Shown here piece after piece: positions 47,276 through 59,500 of a stretch of 64,000 nt of DNA (position 1 is the first letter of the stretch; the number at the start of each line of letters is the position of its first letter). The stretch is taken from contig CM075672.1 in assembly GCA_037962975.1 (NCBI GenBank), positions 130,310,001 to 130,374,000 of the forward strand, given 5' to 3'. The position numbers were made by a program, and so were the translations under genes. The stretch comes from Clitoria ternatea. Its lineage: Eukaryota > Streptophyta > Magnoliopsida > Fabales > Fabaceae. The notes beneath the pieces are model-generated. The model saw only the letters and a list, made by a program, of their open reading frames with translations. It did no database searches and was not told where the DNA came from.

Positions 47276-47660
47276 ATCAAAAAGTTAATGTATTTATTGG
47301 TATAGGTAACAATAATAAATTCCTTTAAAATATCCTTAACTATATAGTACCATACCTATAAAGCCTTTGAATTCTTCTCTTTCTAGTGTATATTCAGTTC
47401 ATTCACGTGCCCCTCCCGCTTGAAGCCTACTAGAAGCCTCTCCTTGTCCATGCCTCAACATTAGTGATCATCCTCATCCTTGTTAATACCCGGGATGTCA
47501 CATGTCCACCATCTTCTACTTGGTTCATCCTTGAACCACATTATACTGAAAGAGGCCTTGCTTTGGTACCACTTGTATACACCAAGTCAAGCATGCTTAA
47601 CTTTGGAGTTCTTAAGTGACAAGCTATCAAAAAGTAAATGATTTTTAGTGGAAGTTTTTG
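47230..47660. repeat. LTR-like repeat, copies 1 and 2
   Basis: Segments 47230-47470 and 47535-47660 share the ACGCTTAACTTTGAAGTTCT / GCATGCTTAACTTTGGAGTTCT core and flanks with 48010-48290. All look like pieces of one 5S-bearing LTR family. Confidence 0.55.
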
Positions 47661-48009
47661 GTCCTATAATATAAGTAAAATTATACTTTCTAATGTCATT
47701 AAATGTTTGTCTACCAAATATATCATTCTTATATATATTCTCAATACAACGAATACTTTGTGTAATAAATGTAATAGAGATATTTTAGAATATTACATCA
47801 AATATTTGATAACATTGATACAAATAATTATTTCTAACTATTAATCTTAATATGTATGAAAATAGTTACTTTTATTTATATTTGAATTTGAAAATAATAT
47901 ATTTTATTGATAGAGATACGAAAATTTTAGTGAAATGATCTAATATATCTATATAATAATATAACATATTATTTTATATATTAATATATTCTATATTTTT
48001 ATGGCAATA
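47661..48009. other. AT-rich spacer between repeats
   Basis: Strongly AT-rich, no coding or repeat signal recognised. Confidence 0.5.
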
Positions 48010-48290
48010 ATTATAGATACTATTCTATATTGAGGAGGTCTTGCTTTGGTACCACTTGTATACACCAAGTCAAGCATGCTTAACTTTGGAGTTCTTAAGT
48101 GATAAGCTTTAAAAAAGTAAATATTTTTTTTGGTAAAGGTAGTACTAATGAATTCCTTTAAGTTATCCTTAATTGTATAGTCCTATAGCTATACAATCTT
48201 CAGATTTATCTTATTCTTGTGTATATTCTATTCATTCATGTGTCCCTTTTGCTAGAAGTCTGTCAAAAGTTGCTCTTTGTCTATACCTGA
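48010..48290. repeat. LTR-like repeat, copy 3
   Basis: Repeats the GGTCTTGCTTTGGTACCAC...CAAGTCAAGCATGCTTAAC segment seen at 47555-47615, then matches 47310-47460 (GAATTCCTTTAA...GTGTATATTC). Confidence 0.65.
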
Positions 48291-49110
48291 TGTAGGAGAA
48301 GTTTCTACTCTCCTTGGAAGGGGTTGGATCTAGGTCCTCTTTCTTCTTCAACCTTCAAAGCAATGTGGATTTCTTCTTCTTCAAATGGAAATCGAAACAT
48401 AAAATGGAAAAAGTCTAAGGATGAGGATGAAAATTGATGGAAAGGAAGGAAGGAAATGGTAGGAGAAAGGTGGAAAGCAAGGAGAAAGGTTAAGGAAATA
48501 GAATGAATGAGTTGGAGGTCACTTCCAAGGAATGGAAGATAAGTCCACTTGCCACCAAGGGAGGGAGAGACCCCTTGGATAAGAGCTTGCAAAAGTCTCT
48601 CTAATCCTAGAGAGAAGGAGGATAATCTCTCACTAAGTTTGCACTCAAAAGTGTCTAAATCTCAAAAAAGAATTAATGTGTAACAATTTTACAAAAGGAG
48701 AGCCCCTTATATAGGCCTAGAGCATTTCGGCCAAGGGAGGGAAAATGGGCTTGGTTAATGGATCCTAAGCCCAAAACTACAAAAAGGAAAGGAGATGGCC
48801 TATACATGGCCCGAAATGAGATTACATGGCCCTAAATTCACCAATTGGCCTAGTAAGGCCCAAATAAAATCTAAACACTAGAAAACCTAAGTATATGTAA
48901 TATTATATGATGAATACATGTAAGTCTTCCAAGTGTCCTCCTTGGGCTTAGGCCCATCAAATAATGTGATGAAGGAAGTTAGGGCTTGGTGGATAGCTTC
49001 CCTTCCCTTTTTGGACTAAGCCCTTGTTAAGGGTCCTTTATAAACCTCCAATCCTTTATCCAAAAGGGTATGTGGGTCCTCCCTTATGATGTCCTCATTA
49101 ATACCTCACA
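48291..49110 (-). mobile_element. Solo-LTR candidate in the LTR-like repeat
   Basis: 820 bp bounded by TGTAGGAG and CCTCACA (on the minus strand TGTGAGG...CCTACA) interrupt the repeat of copy 3, whose sequence continues at 49111 (compare 47460-47510). The flanking five bases (CCTGA and CCATC) do not match, so the boundaries are provisional. The 95-codon minus-strand ORF inside is low-complexity leader-like sequence. Confidence 0.4.
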
Positions 49111-50925
49111 CCATCGATCACTCCCTGCCCTTGTTAGCGCCTAGGATGTCATAACACGTGCAAGGCCTTTCACCAACATGCTCGAGCACTCCCTCTTCTA
49201 CATCCCATCCTTCAAGATATATCATACCATAACTAGCCTATTTGACTATGGCTCTCCTAATTGCACTACCGCCATTGTTTGTGTTGGGCTAGTCTATACT
49301 CTCCTACTTTTCGCTTCTTGAATGATTGGGTAGAATGAAGGCAGGAGAAGATGAAGAGTTAGGGGTAGGGAGCGTAAGGGATAAAGAAGGCTTGGGTAGG
49401 GTGCATTAGGGAGGAGACGAGAGAGTGGGGGTGGAGTTGAGGGAGAGAAGGTGGTGGTTGAGGTAGGGGAAGAGTGTAGGATAAAGAGAAAGAGTTGGTG
49501 AGAGAAAAGAAAGATATGATAAAGATAAAATAAATAGAAAAAGAAATTTGTTTTTGTTGATGTGTCTATCATGTGTCATGGATAACATGACATTTTGCTT
49601 GTCATGTCATTATTTAACATGGATAATTAACCACCGTAGGAATTGATTCCAAATGACGTAATTTTTCATAGGGACTTCAAAAACCTAAAACTTTTCAAGG
49701 ACCAAATATTTAGTTAAGCTTTTAAAAAAATAAATGAATTTATTGGATCAATTAAAATTTAGGGAAAATCACATTGAGTTAGCATGACTTTTAATTCCTC
49801 ATTTGAACTTGGAGGAAGTTGTCTTAGGAGTCCCCTAGGAAGCTTCATTTTGAATCATAATTTACAGTCACTCTATCAATGTCCCTTGATGTCTATCACA
49901 AATTTTCAAATGATACCAATCATTATGCATAAATTCTCCCCCAAAACACCATCTCACGACATGGAAGGTAGTGTTATATACATGAATTAAATTATGTAGC
50001 AACAATGAATTATAACCATGCAACATTTACACAAGACTGTATGCCAGATTTCCAACATAACCACATCAAACATGCATAATTTTCATTCACAGTATGCTAA
50101 TATCTTATAGTATACAAGTTATCTCATTAAATACCAATCAAATTCACCAAAACTCATCTCGTGCTATAACAATTCATGATGAATAAATCTTTTATACACA
50201 ATATTGTCAAAATTGAGATTTTACTTAAAATTTGATAAGAAATAAAAAATCATAAATCGAAAGATCGTAACAAGTATCTTAAATTATATTTAAACTTATA
50301 CATATGTATAGAATTTATAAAAAGTAATATAAATAAGAAAGATAACGTCCAAATCACATTATTTAACTAAACTGAGAAGTCTTGAAATTGTGAGTATTGA
50401 AAGATTTTCGGAAGACTTTATAAATTATATAAAAGACCGAACCATTTTTTATCAAATAGTAAAGGTTTGACAACAAAAGAAACAACCGCTAAAAAATTTA
50501 AAAAAAAGGGGGTCAAAGGCAAAAGTCACAAGTGTTAAAATAGAAGCACAAGTTGCACAAGTGTTGTAAAGGAATAGATGAATGAAAATGTACATTAAAA
50601 TCAAATTTTATTTAATTAGCAGCTTAATCAAATTATTATAAACTTAGAGAAACAAACACATAAATTTTATTCAACTCCTATTTCGTTGGGGGTAAATTCA
50701 AGGTATCCTAAAACTGAAAGTTGAATATTAATGCTTTTAATACATAGAAAATATCAAAATAGACATTGTCTTTTTTAACTTAAAAACTCATCAGTCTACG
50801 AAGTATATCAGACTTTGATACTCAATTTCCTAAACTAACATAAAATATTTTCATATAAGTGAAAAAGAAACATGTAATATCTAATATTGAAAACATGCAT
50901 GGTGGTGGGGGAAGTCCCATGCATT
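49111..50925. other. Intergenic sequence
   Basis: 49111-49230 continues the LTR-like repeat. 49300-49570 is purine-rich (pyrimidine-rich on the minus strand), like an LTR leader. From 49600 on it is AT-rich with no recognised gene up to the end of the C2-like gene. Confidence 0.5.
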
Positions 50926-51366
50926 TCAAAATTCATAGGTGAATGATATATAACCATGCTTCTTGCTGTCAGTGGTAAAGGCAGAATCAGAAGGTTTCAA
51001 AAGAGGAAAAGTAATGCTAATAGGACGTTGGTTCCTGACCCTCTGATAATTGTCAAAAAGCTCTTTTAATGGCACAGAAACTTCTCTATAGACTTTGTCA
51101 TTATCCTTTTCTTTCCGCACTAATGTAACCTTCAAATTCTGCTGCAAGCTTGACCCCAACAAGTAAAAAGTTTTTATGGAATCAATTTCCCATTTGAGTT
51201 TTCCATCATCGTATGTGGCAATTGGTGTCTCATAAGAAATATTCCCCACAGTGATGATGGCATACACTGGTGTCTTGGAGCATGATCTTTTTCTCCACAA
51301 GAATAAACTTGCACCCTTGAAGCTATGAGCTTCATTCAGGTTAATGGAAAATCTATATGTTGCCAT
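50926..51366 (-). CDS. C2-domain-like protein, 146 aa
   Basis: A single open exon of 146 codons, ATG at 51366-51364. The sequence reads like a small plant C2-domain protein: N-terminal strand YRFSINLNEAHSF (residues 4-16), PVYAIITVGNISYETPIA (33-50), LKWEIDSIKTFYL (56-68), LKVTLVRKE (77-85), VSVPLKELF (95-103) and a C-terminal strand YISFTYEF. The aspartates that bind calcium in classical C2 domains are not evident, so calcium-dependent membrane binding is doubtful. Plant relatives (for example SRC2-like proteins) act at membranes in stress responses, but the match is to the fold pattern only. No signal peptide or membrane segment. It is intact and lies 2.1 kb from the trihelix gene, same strand. 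It may be a full small gene or the C2 portion of a larger model. Confidence 0.7.
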   Translation of the reverse strand: MATYRFSINLNEAHSFKGASLFLWRKRSCSKTPVYAIITVGNISYETPIATYDDGKLKWEIDSIKTFYLLGSSLQQNLKVTLVRKEKDNDKVYREVSVPLKELFDNYQRVRNQRPISITFPLLKPSDSAFTTDSKKHGYISFTYEF

Positions 51367-51567
51367 AGACAGTTCCTCAAGGTTTCTTGCCTACGGGCTA
51401 TCAGAATTTAAATTTTTGTCAATCAATTATGTTATCAGAAGGGTTTTTATAATGATTTTGTTCAACAATCTATAGTCGAATTTTAAAATATATGTGAATC
51501 AAGTTGATTAAGGTTAAATAAATATACCTTTCTTTTTCATGTTCCTCATAACTTGCATAGTATATAT

Positions 51568-51593
51568 TTATTATTTATTTATTTATTTATTTA
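51568..51593. repeat. (TTTA)n microsatellite
   Basis: Five to six units of ATTT/TTTA, about 200 bp upstream of the C2-like gene start. Confidence 0.85.
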
Positions 51594-51697
51594 TAATACA
51601 TCACATGATAACAAGATTTAATTAGATTTTTATTTATATACATGACTAGTATTAAGTGACATTTGTTAAGTTTTCTCATAAACCGATAAATTCAAAC

Positions 51698-51770
51698 TAA
51701 GACGCGTAAATTGAAAAAAAAAATAGTATCATGTTTTGATATTAATTTTTTTCCAATTTACACGTCTTAA
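51698..51770. repeat. Inverted repeat, ~25-bp arms
   Basis: Arms 51698-51722 (TAAGACGCGTAAATTGAAAA...) and 51746-51770 (complement ...TTTTCCAATTTACACGTCTTA) pair around a 23-bp loop with two mismatches. It could be a small MITE remnant or a hairpin. Confidence 0.7.
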
Positions 51771-53501
51771 TGTTAATCTTGTCTATATGATGTTTCTGGT
51801 CGAAGACAGAGAATAATCTTATTGTGGTGTTGAGATAGATCATGTAAAAAATGGGCCGTATCGGTCGACTTTTAAAAATCCACTATAAACTAATTCAGAT
51901 TTGTTCCAGATTAAAATTAGATCTAATCTTTTCTATTTCTTTCAATTCAGCATTCTTAAGTCTTAACCAACTATTATACTGTTATTTAATTTATTCGACA
52001 ATGAAAATATTAATTGTGCTTTGCTGATTGCAGTCAAGAATATGTTATGTTTATTCTAATCGATTTATAATCACGCTAAAATTAAGATTTGTAAAAATTG
52101 ATATAAAACTGTCACTGGAATCAAAATTATTCCAATGCTATCACGTGGCATAGTACTTGTTACAAAATCCTTCACATAAAATATGAGGTTAATTATAGCG
52201 TGAACCGGCATTTAAATAAGTTAAAAATAGAAAGAAATTTATAAAATATTTATTGTTTCAAAATTATTAAAAACTCATATATGCTAGAGTTGAGTGTTAA
52301 GGAGTTTGAATACTTTATATGTATGATATTTTAAGTTTAAAGTTCAATGATAGTTTGAGAAGGGGTATTTAATATATTTTTACATGTACAGTGTATATAA
52401 AATAGAAACCCCGTGTAATATAATATGATAGATATTATATTTTGAAAAAATAAATAAAATATTTTGTTAGCCAAATGTGGAGATCCTATTCTATCAATAG
52501 ACATTTTACATACGTTATTTATGTGTTTTGGGTATAGTTAGGTTACATGTTTCGTGAAGGAATGTAAATATTTTTTGTTGATGTATTTTCTAAATTGATT
52601 AAATGTGGTAAAAATCTAGTTAGGTCGTGGCTAAACTCAACCAGTAACTTCCAATAAAATGTGTTTTTGTTTTTGAAGTAAAATTATTAATTTACGGATC
52701 CATTCCTATTCAGATTGCCCCATCCTTATTCAGATCACTTACAGACATTAAGTTTTAAGGGGTGTTTCGTTTCCCATTGAGGTTGGTTAAACATTGATGT
52801 TTGACCAACCAAAAACAAATCTTACCGTCTAACAGAGTTTTAACTATTTTAAACAACATAAAAAATTAATATTAATTAAATTTTTTATTATCTGAATTAC
52901 ATATATCAGACATATAAAACGAATATATTAGACATATACTAGTAATACCCTACTCTATAGGGACGGTAGACATGGGCAAATGACCCATTCTTTTTAAAAG
53001 AAAAAAAGATTATAAGGGTCAGAAAGGTTGGTTTTTCCTGATATTACGACATCATTAAACTATGATTTTTAAAGAAAAATATAATTAGCTAACTTGCGTG
53101 ACTCTTTTTATGCTATTATTTTCTTAAAACAAATAATTTGGGTGTGACTCTTTTTATGAGAGAACAAATATTTTACATGTATGGTTATTCACTTGATATT
53201 ACCAATACATTGTTTCAAAATAACAAAAAAGAAATTATTGTGGAATTATTTCGGGATTTTGGAGAATCTATTCGGAATTTTTAAAAGAAGAAACTCATGC
53301 TTTCTGGCTTCTTTCATCCAAAACCAAAAAAATTGCAGTGAACTTTCCTATTTGTTGAGCAGTCGAGAATAACGTTAGATTTACTGCTAGTAATAGTACA
53401 TGGTAGACAAGATGACTTAACAGCATTCTCCTATGCTGCATTCATTCAATAAAAAGGACAGAAAATAAGTAAACCAAAAAAAATAATGGAAATTATATGG
53501 T

Positions 53502-56500
53502 TTATTTACACTCTTGGAGAAGATCACATAGTTGCTTAAGGGTGTTAGAGAAATTTCCAAGGCTTGCTATGAGCTTGTCCCCTTGGCGTCTTGTAAAGTC
53601 CGTATGGTAGTCATCTTCACTCTGCGACCCACACCCCTTATACTCTGCTGCTGATTCAGTAGCAATTGCTTGAATCTCCACTGCCAACTCTTGCAATTTC
53701 AGAGTCATTGTTTCCTCATTTTCTTCCTCGCTAAACGTTATCTTTTCCACCACCATCTGCTTCGGCCTTTCATTATCGCGGTTTTCATGAAGCTCTTCTC
53801 TGCCATGACTCTTTGGTGACAACACTGTGTGCTTTGGTGGCCTTTCAGCAGTACATTTTAATTTAGGTCTTGATTCAAGGAAGTCTTTCAAATACTCTTC
53901 ATCTGATGAATAATTATTCTCTAGTTCTTCTTCATGGCTTTGTTCAAGACATTTCTTAGGCTTTTGTACCTGGTGTCTCTCGGATTTACTTCGTTGCCTT
54001 TTTCTTTTGGACCCTAATGATTTCATTCATATAAACCATCAGTTGAGACTTCTAAGCAGTAAGTAAAGAGACCATGACATACAAATTACATGGTATTGCT
54101 CTAAACAGGATAAAACGAGTTTGTTTCAGTCATTTCCTAAACAGTTGAAAACAAAATGGGAGAGAAAAGCAAATGGAATTATATTGCATTGGTCAAAACA
54201 TTGCCACATGCTATCGGTCAATTTTCACGATTCAAGAGCAGATTAAGTAAATTTGGCACCAAGATTGACAAATGCTGATTATTTTCTAAGTATAAACTTC
54301 CTTCCAGAACCATTTTAAATGCCAAATTATGCTAGGTCTCCATATATATAATGGTTCTCACCAATTTACAACAAGTTTATCAATGATTTAATTCTGTAAG
54401 CATAATTATGTAATTATTTAAAATTTATGCTCTGGTACAATTTGAGGGTTCCAGTCACAGCTTTTCTCAACTTGCTCGAGTGTTGTGTTATATAAAGTGT
54501 GTATCAATTTACCTTTTAATTTTATTGTTCTTGTTTAACAAAAAGATAAAATCATTTTACATCATCAAATTATGTAACTATCCTATTAGTTAATCTACCT
54601 TAATTCTTTTGAAGGGAAAAACATATGGCAATAACTACCCCCGTCCCCAACCACCATTTCCAGCTTAACAATGTAAGGTGCGCAGACACTGAACACTAAA
54701 AGCAAATTTTGCAACAAAATGTATTTAAAAATGTCAGTCCTATTTTATAATCAATACAATATCATAGTGTTGGTGTTATGTATTATGAGTTATTATATTT
54801 TTTTTGTATCATTTTATGTTTATCAAAAAACAAGTTTTTTCAATTTTAAAAATTTGTTTAAAATCTATTTATACTTAGAATAGTAAGTCGTTTGAGAACT
54901 ATTTCTAAAATGTCTCTACGGAGACATTTTAAAACTAGTGTGTGAATGTACTGGTAATCTAATATCATAAATCATAGATATGGATGATATCAAGTCTTCA
55001 CAAGAATAACATTAAGAATAATGATGTAGAGTATTGTTTTAATACAATCAATCGTCATTTATAATAAGGTAATCATAAAAGTTGCAATTGGATAGTAAAC
55101 GAATTATGTATAAAGATGCGAGTAATGTAAATAAGATTTGTCTCTCTCATCTAACGAGAATGACATCTATAGACCACTTGATAAAGCGAGACTTAAGAAA
55201 ATGCATGATTATGCTAGGAGAATAAATATTGGATATTTATAGTATTAAGTAAAATGAAATAGGTCATACAAGGATAACAACAAACATGCATTACGCCCAA
55301 TCAGATATCTTGCAAAGGGAACAGACATATAAATTGGTTATCACTTATAGGTAATGTCAATATGAAATAATATTCGGATATAATGTTGCATTACCACATG
55401 TCGCTCTTGTTTTGTATTAATAATAAAAGGTGTTTATTGTTAATATGATAGTATTTTGCCTAAGGGTCATACGCATAGAGGAAACTCACTAGAGAATAAT
55501 TTTAGTTTTACTTAGACTAAAATAAAATCATTAGACCTAACTCATTCATATTGAGTCAGGAGTCCAATCACTAAAAGTATTTATTATGTCATTATTATGT
55601 CATACCTGAGTTTATAAATAGAGCATCAGATGCTTCTAAGTCGCAATTTTGTGATACACTAAATTTTTTATAAAAGTTGTGAAAGACTCTGACGAACTAG
55701 CATTTGGAGGTGAGTATTCTAGTGGGAGTGCTCGCGTAAACTCCTAAAGAAAGAGGCTACAATTACTTCAATCAATCAACTTGGTGTAGCGTCTATGAAA
55801 GGTATGATTTAAATGTAATTTTTATTCTTTGTCTATGCTTTGAAACATCAAAATTTCATAAAACCTCACATGGAATCCTTGAATTCCGCTGTCTGACCCT
55901 TTAGGAGTCCGTACACACAAATGATTCCTAAGAGTGATATTCATATTTTACAATATTACATCACATCATTTGCTTCTTGGTCTTTATTAAGAATATGAAT
56001 AAAATATTAGTCTACGTTGGTAAAGGTTATTTATAGCTTATTTAGGAGCTTAAAGTAAAGCTAATTGGTAAACACAAAATAAAAGAACGTTATAACTTTT
56101 AAAAAATTATAAGTTCCTGGCTTTTGAAAAGCTATTCGGGGTAGCTTATGACGTTTCAAAAACTATAAGTTTCTTCATTGATTGCTTAGTTATCATTTTT
56201 ACCATTATATTTTATTGAAAATGACAACTTTTACCTCTCATATTCCTCTAAAGTCATTTAACACAATTTAAACTAGTTTTTTCAAACAGTTCTATTTCAA
56301 TAAACTACCTAAAAAGCCATAAGATATAAAGTCATAAGTCATGAGCAATAAATAAATAGAGCCTTAGATACAAATAAGGTAACACATAATTAACACCATG
56401 TAGCAACACTTCTATCTTTTACCCAACCTCTACCTAAAAATACATAAATCAACAAGTTCCTTATGGATCCCATAATTAGTTTTGTTATCATGACAGGTTT

Positions 56501-57418
56501 TATCTCTAAAAATTTGGTTCTTGAATGAGTTCAATTGCATTGTCTGATCCATGACTCCAATCTAGCTGACCCAACTAATGGAATAAGGTTATTATCATAA
56601 TATCATTGCTTATCAACTTTCAACTACCATCTTGCAAAAACCATCATTTACAGCTAGGAATACATTTGAGTTAAGCCTGTAGCCCTTTACTAACCAAAAA
56701 CGAAGTTATTAATGCTGCAAAGCCTTCACTGTTCTATGTTCAAATGCATTGAATAAGACTATTACATCAATCAATCACCATAACTAAAGATTTTGTAGCC
56801 AACACATTCACACCAACATGAATCCGGGTTTAAGTATAACTCTTTTACTGTCAACAACATTGTTAATAATAACCAACAATTTCAAAGAATAAAGCAAAAT
56901 TCAATAATTTCAAAAAAAATTAAATTATCCGGTCCCAGTAACAAACAAATCCCCGAAACAAAGATAAGATAAATACAGAAGAGGCTGAAACAGCAAAAAC
57001 GGTGCTTACCGATTTCGACAGTGGCATCACGCGCCTCGTTCCCGGCTTCGGAATCGCTTTCGGGATCACCCTCGCCTCGTTCTTGACGCGCCTTAACGAC
57101 TCGGTCAACGGCCTTGAACAATTCGGGATCGAAATTCGGAGGCAACGCGAGGTGGTTACCTCCGTCCCTGACGGTATCGTATTGAGAGAGCAATGCATGC
57201 CACTTCCGACGACACTGTCCCAAGTTCCGATGAACGTCCAAGGCGGCGCAGTTTTCGGCAATGATGTTCCATTGCTGGTACGAGGATAGGGTTCTGGAAC
57301 AATCGGCTTCCACCGCCGCGATTTCGTTCACCAGAATCAACGACTCCGTTACGCTCCAATCGGGTGCGGCTTGGGATCGAGTTCGTCGAATGCCTGAAAC
57401 CAAATCGCCCTCCTTCAT
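53502..57418 (-). CDS. Trihelix (Myb/SANT-like) DNA-binding protein, two exons
   Basis: Exon 1 is 57418-57010 and exon 2 is 54013-53502; the intron 57009-54014 has GT (GTAAGC) and AG ends and leaves a phase-1 junction that keeps the frame (409 + 512 = 921 nt, 306 aa). Residues 18-90 form a trihelix domain: PDWSVTESLILVNEIAAV, a second helix with WNIIAENCAAL, and QCRRKWHALLSQYD. The conserved tryptophans at each helix are present. Then LPPNFDPELFKAVDRVV and an acidic linker. Exon 2 opens with a basic cluster (SKRKRQRSK) usable as nuclear signal, then acidic and charged sequence, ending with a helical segment (LIASLGNFSNTLKQLCDLLQE). A nuclear transcription regulator is inferred; plant homologues are poorly characterised. 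The intron carries a copia LTR. Confidence 0.82.
54014..57009 (-). other. Intron of the trihelix gene (3 kb)
   Basis: Minus-strand donor G|GTAAGC at 57009 and acceptor ATTAG|GG at 54014. Apart from the LTR at about 54830-55916, it is AT-rich with no further coding blocks recognised. Confidence 0.75.
54830..55916 (+). mobile_element. Ty1/copia solo LTR (diverged) in the trihelix intron
   Basis: Matches, in the opposite orientation, the LTR at 59501-60780: AAAATGTCTCT, CACTAGTGTGTAAGTGTACT-like sequence, GATGATATCAAGTCTTCACA, a TATAAATAGAGCATC box (55614), AGACTCTGACGAACTAGCATTTGGAGG-like sequence, and GGAATCCTTGAATTCCGCTG near 55875. The 5' end is not recognised. The LTR promoter points opposite to the host gene. 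Confidence 0.7.
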
Positions 57419-58185
57419 ATTTTCTTCCCACCAGAAAGAACACCCTTGTCTGATTAAAATACTAAAAAGGGTTGATTCTCCGATGGACCTGGTTTTTAGA
57501 GGTTCATGTTCTTCCGTGGAAATGCCTCCTCTTTCCCATTTACTGCCTTGCCTCCTCTTAATCTATTTACTAATGTGAAAGTATTTTTGAATTTTTTTTA
57601 TTTAATTAACATTTTAATTCTCAACAATAAACCTTTTTGCCAGATTCAATAAAGGGTAAATTATATTATCTTAATTACATACTAAATTTTCTTAATTACT
57701 CTTTATTATAATATTTCATCAACTCTCTTTATTTTAGATACTTTCTCTCTTATTTGTGTATTATTAAAAAAAATTATTAATAATTTAAAATTTTGAATGG
57801 ACAATTAAATAAAAATAATATTTATTTTCTCTCTAAATAGTTAAATAAAAAAAGAATATATTTTCATAGATGAAATTAATTACATTAAAAGTGTGTTTGA
57901 AAAAACACTTAAAAAATAGATATGGCAATCAAATTCATACCCATAGATACCTACAAAAATTACCTATAGGATACTTGCTTGCTTAATAGGGATGGGGAAT
58001 TCCCGTAAAAATTTGTGCATACGGGTCGCACCTATGGGTCACACATCCTTTAATGTACCTATTATTTTTATTTTTTATATACTTCTAAATTTTTTTATAA
58101 TATTATATATCTTTTAGTTTTAAATTTTAAATCTAAAATTAAAATATACAATTAATACTACCTCCAATTTTAAATATAAATAAAT
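57419..58185. other. Promoter side of the trihelix gene and AT-rich spacer
   Basis: Leader and promoter of the trihelix gene lie in the first few hundred bases (no clear TATA box identified). 57860-58080 contains sequence of the 'ATACGGGTCGCACC / GGGGAATTCCCG' type that looks like dispersed repetitive DNA; I could not name the family. Confidence 0.45.
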
Positions 58186-58199
58186 TTTAATGGAAGTTT

Positions 58200-59500
58200 T
58201 TAGTCCTATAACGTACATCCTAGGTAATTAAAATTATTTATTAGCGATATAGGAAAATTAACAAATAAATTATTTGGATTTTTATTTGGATTTCTCTAAA
58301 TTACTATAAATTAATTGGCAATTGTTTAGAGGCAACAAATTAAATAAATTAATTTGAATGGTAAATGGTAGATTTAAAATAAAGAGGTGATGGTAAATTT
58401 ATAATTTACTGAATGGTAAAAGTAAAATTTTATGAAAAGGTAATAAAAGAAAATAGAAAAAAAAGAAACTATGTAATGACCAAAATGCCCTTATAGCAAT
58501 AAAACAAACTTCACCTTCTTTCTCCTTATTCCATCACACACGAAGAGAAAGAAATAGGAGCAAGCCATTTCCAATTTCCTCCATGGTCGTGGCTTCCAAA
58601 ACTCAAATTGGGGCTCGATTCGATGACAAAACTCGAAATTGATCACGTATTCGAACTTGTGGAAGTAAGGTGAGTCTTAAGGTGCCCTCAATTTCGTGTC
58701 TTCTCTCTCCCTCTTGCTTTCTCTCTAGGCCATGGATGGCATGCATGGGGGGTTCATTTTGGTGTTTTTATGGCAAAATGGAGCTTGGTATGGTCCTTTA
58801 AGGCAATGGGTACGACAACTGGCTAACAGGTGATGGTTTCGATATTTCTAGGTTTCGAATCGGAGGTCAAAAGCTCGATCGACAAGGTGAACTTTGAAAT
58901 TGAGGGTCAAAATAGAAACGATGAGTCTCAAAACCTATAAATATGCGTTTGGTATCGTTTGAATTCAATGAGTTTTAGTTTCGGAGGCCAACGTTTAATA
59001 TTGGTATGTAAATCCATTAGTTTTTAGATATTCAGAGAGATCAACAAGCTTGGTGGTTGATTCGAAGCTTCGAATGCGTAGAGTCAAGGTAAGGGGTATG
59101 CTGGGTTAAGGTTAATGTAGAAATTTATGTACACTATTGGCGTATAGGAAATAGGGTATATCATAGCCGCTATTAATTGCTTTAAATTATCTTTTATGAC
59201 CTATGGCAATTAATTCAAGAAGGGTGACAAATTAAATGAATAATCAGAGGATTAATTTTTAAGTGTGAATAATGGCGAGTTATGAATTATGTGAAACATA
59301 AGTAGTTAGGGATATTAAGAATTGAGAATGAGAGGTGAATTAACAAGTTGACATATGATAACTAATAAGAGTTGTTGAGGAGTTAAGAAAATTAAATGGT
59401 AGTTGTGGCGAATAATTCAACTTAGAAAAGTAACGTGATATGATAAAAAGGCGTAAATATATGGATTTTAGATCATAATATCAATGGTGAACCCAAATTG
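58200..59500 (+). repeat. Gypsy LTR-like remnant
   Basis: 58215-58225 (ACGTACATCCT) resembles a degraded TGTAACATCC start. 58470-59110 resembles the leader part of Tekay LTRs (TGTAATGACCAAAATGCCC, then CT-rich sequence and GTGAGT splice-donor-like sites). No coding region is convincing. It is cut by the copia LTR at 59501. Confidence 0.4.

Larger units (their letters stand above)
51367..53501. other. Intergenic region between host genes
   Basis: AT-rich; holds the C2 gene's presumed promoter, a (TTTA)n tract and a small inverted repeat. Short ORFs such as 53181-53372 show no recognisable domain. Confidence 0.5.

Noticed and set aside
48305..48592. 95-codon minus-strand ORF
   Set aside because: Lies in a solo-LTR candidate; no recognisable motif.
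49294..49588. Minus-strand ORFs rich in Leu, Ser and Pro
   Set aside because: Come from a purine/pyrimidine-biased stretch, probably an LTR leader; no domain.
53181..53372. Possible small protein MVIHLILPIHCF...
   Set aside because: AT-rich region, no homology pattern, no supporting context.
57002..57578. Plus-strand ORFs across exon 1 of the trihelix gene
   Set aside because: Antisense shadows of a GC-rich exon; the minus-strand frame has the domain and splice sites.
58158..58214. Stowaway-like MITE end (ACTACCTCCAATTTTAAATATAA)
   Set aside because: Weak resemblance to CTCCCTCCGT-type ends and no matching inverted end or TA duplication found. A ~22-bp stretch is shared with 47648-47670, but that is too little to define an element.
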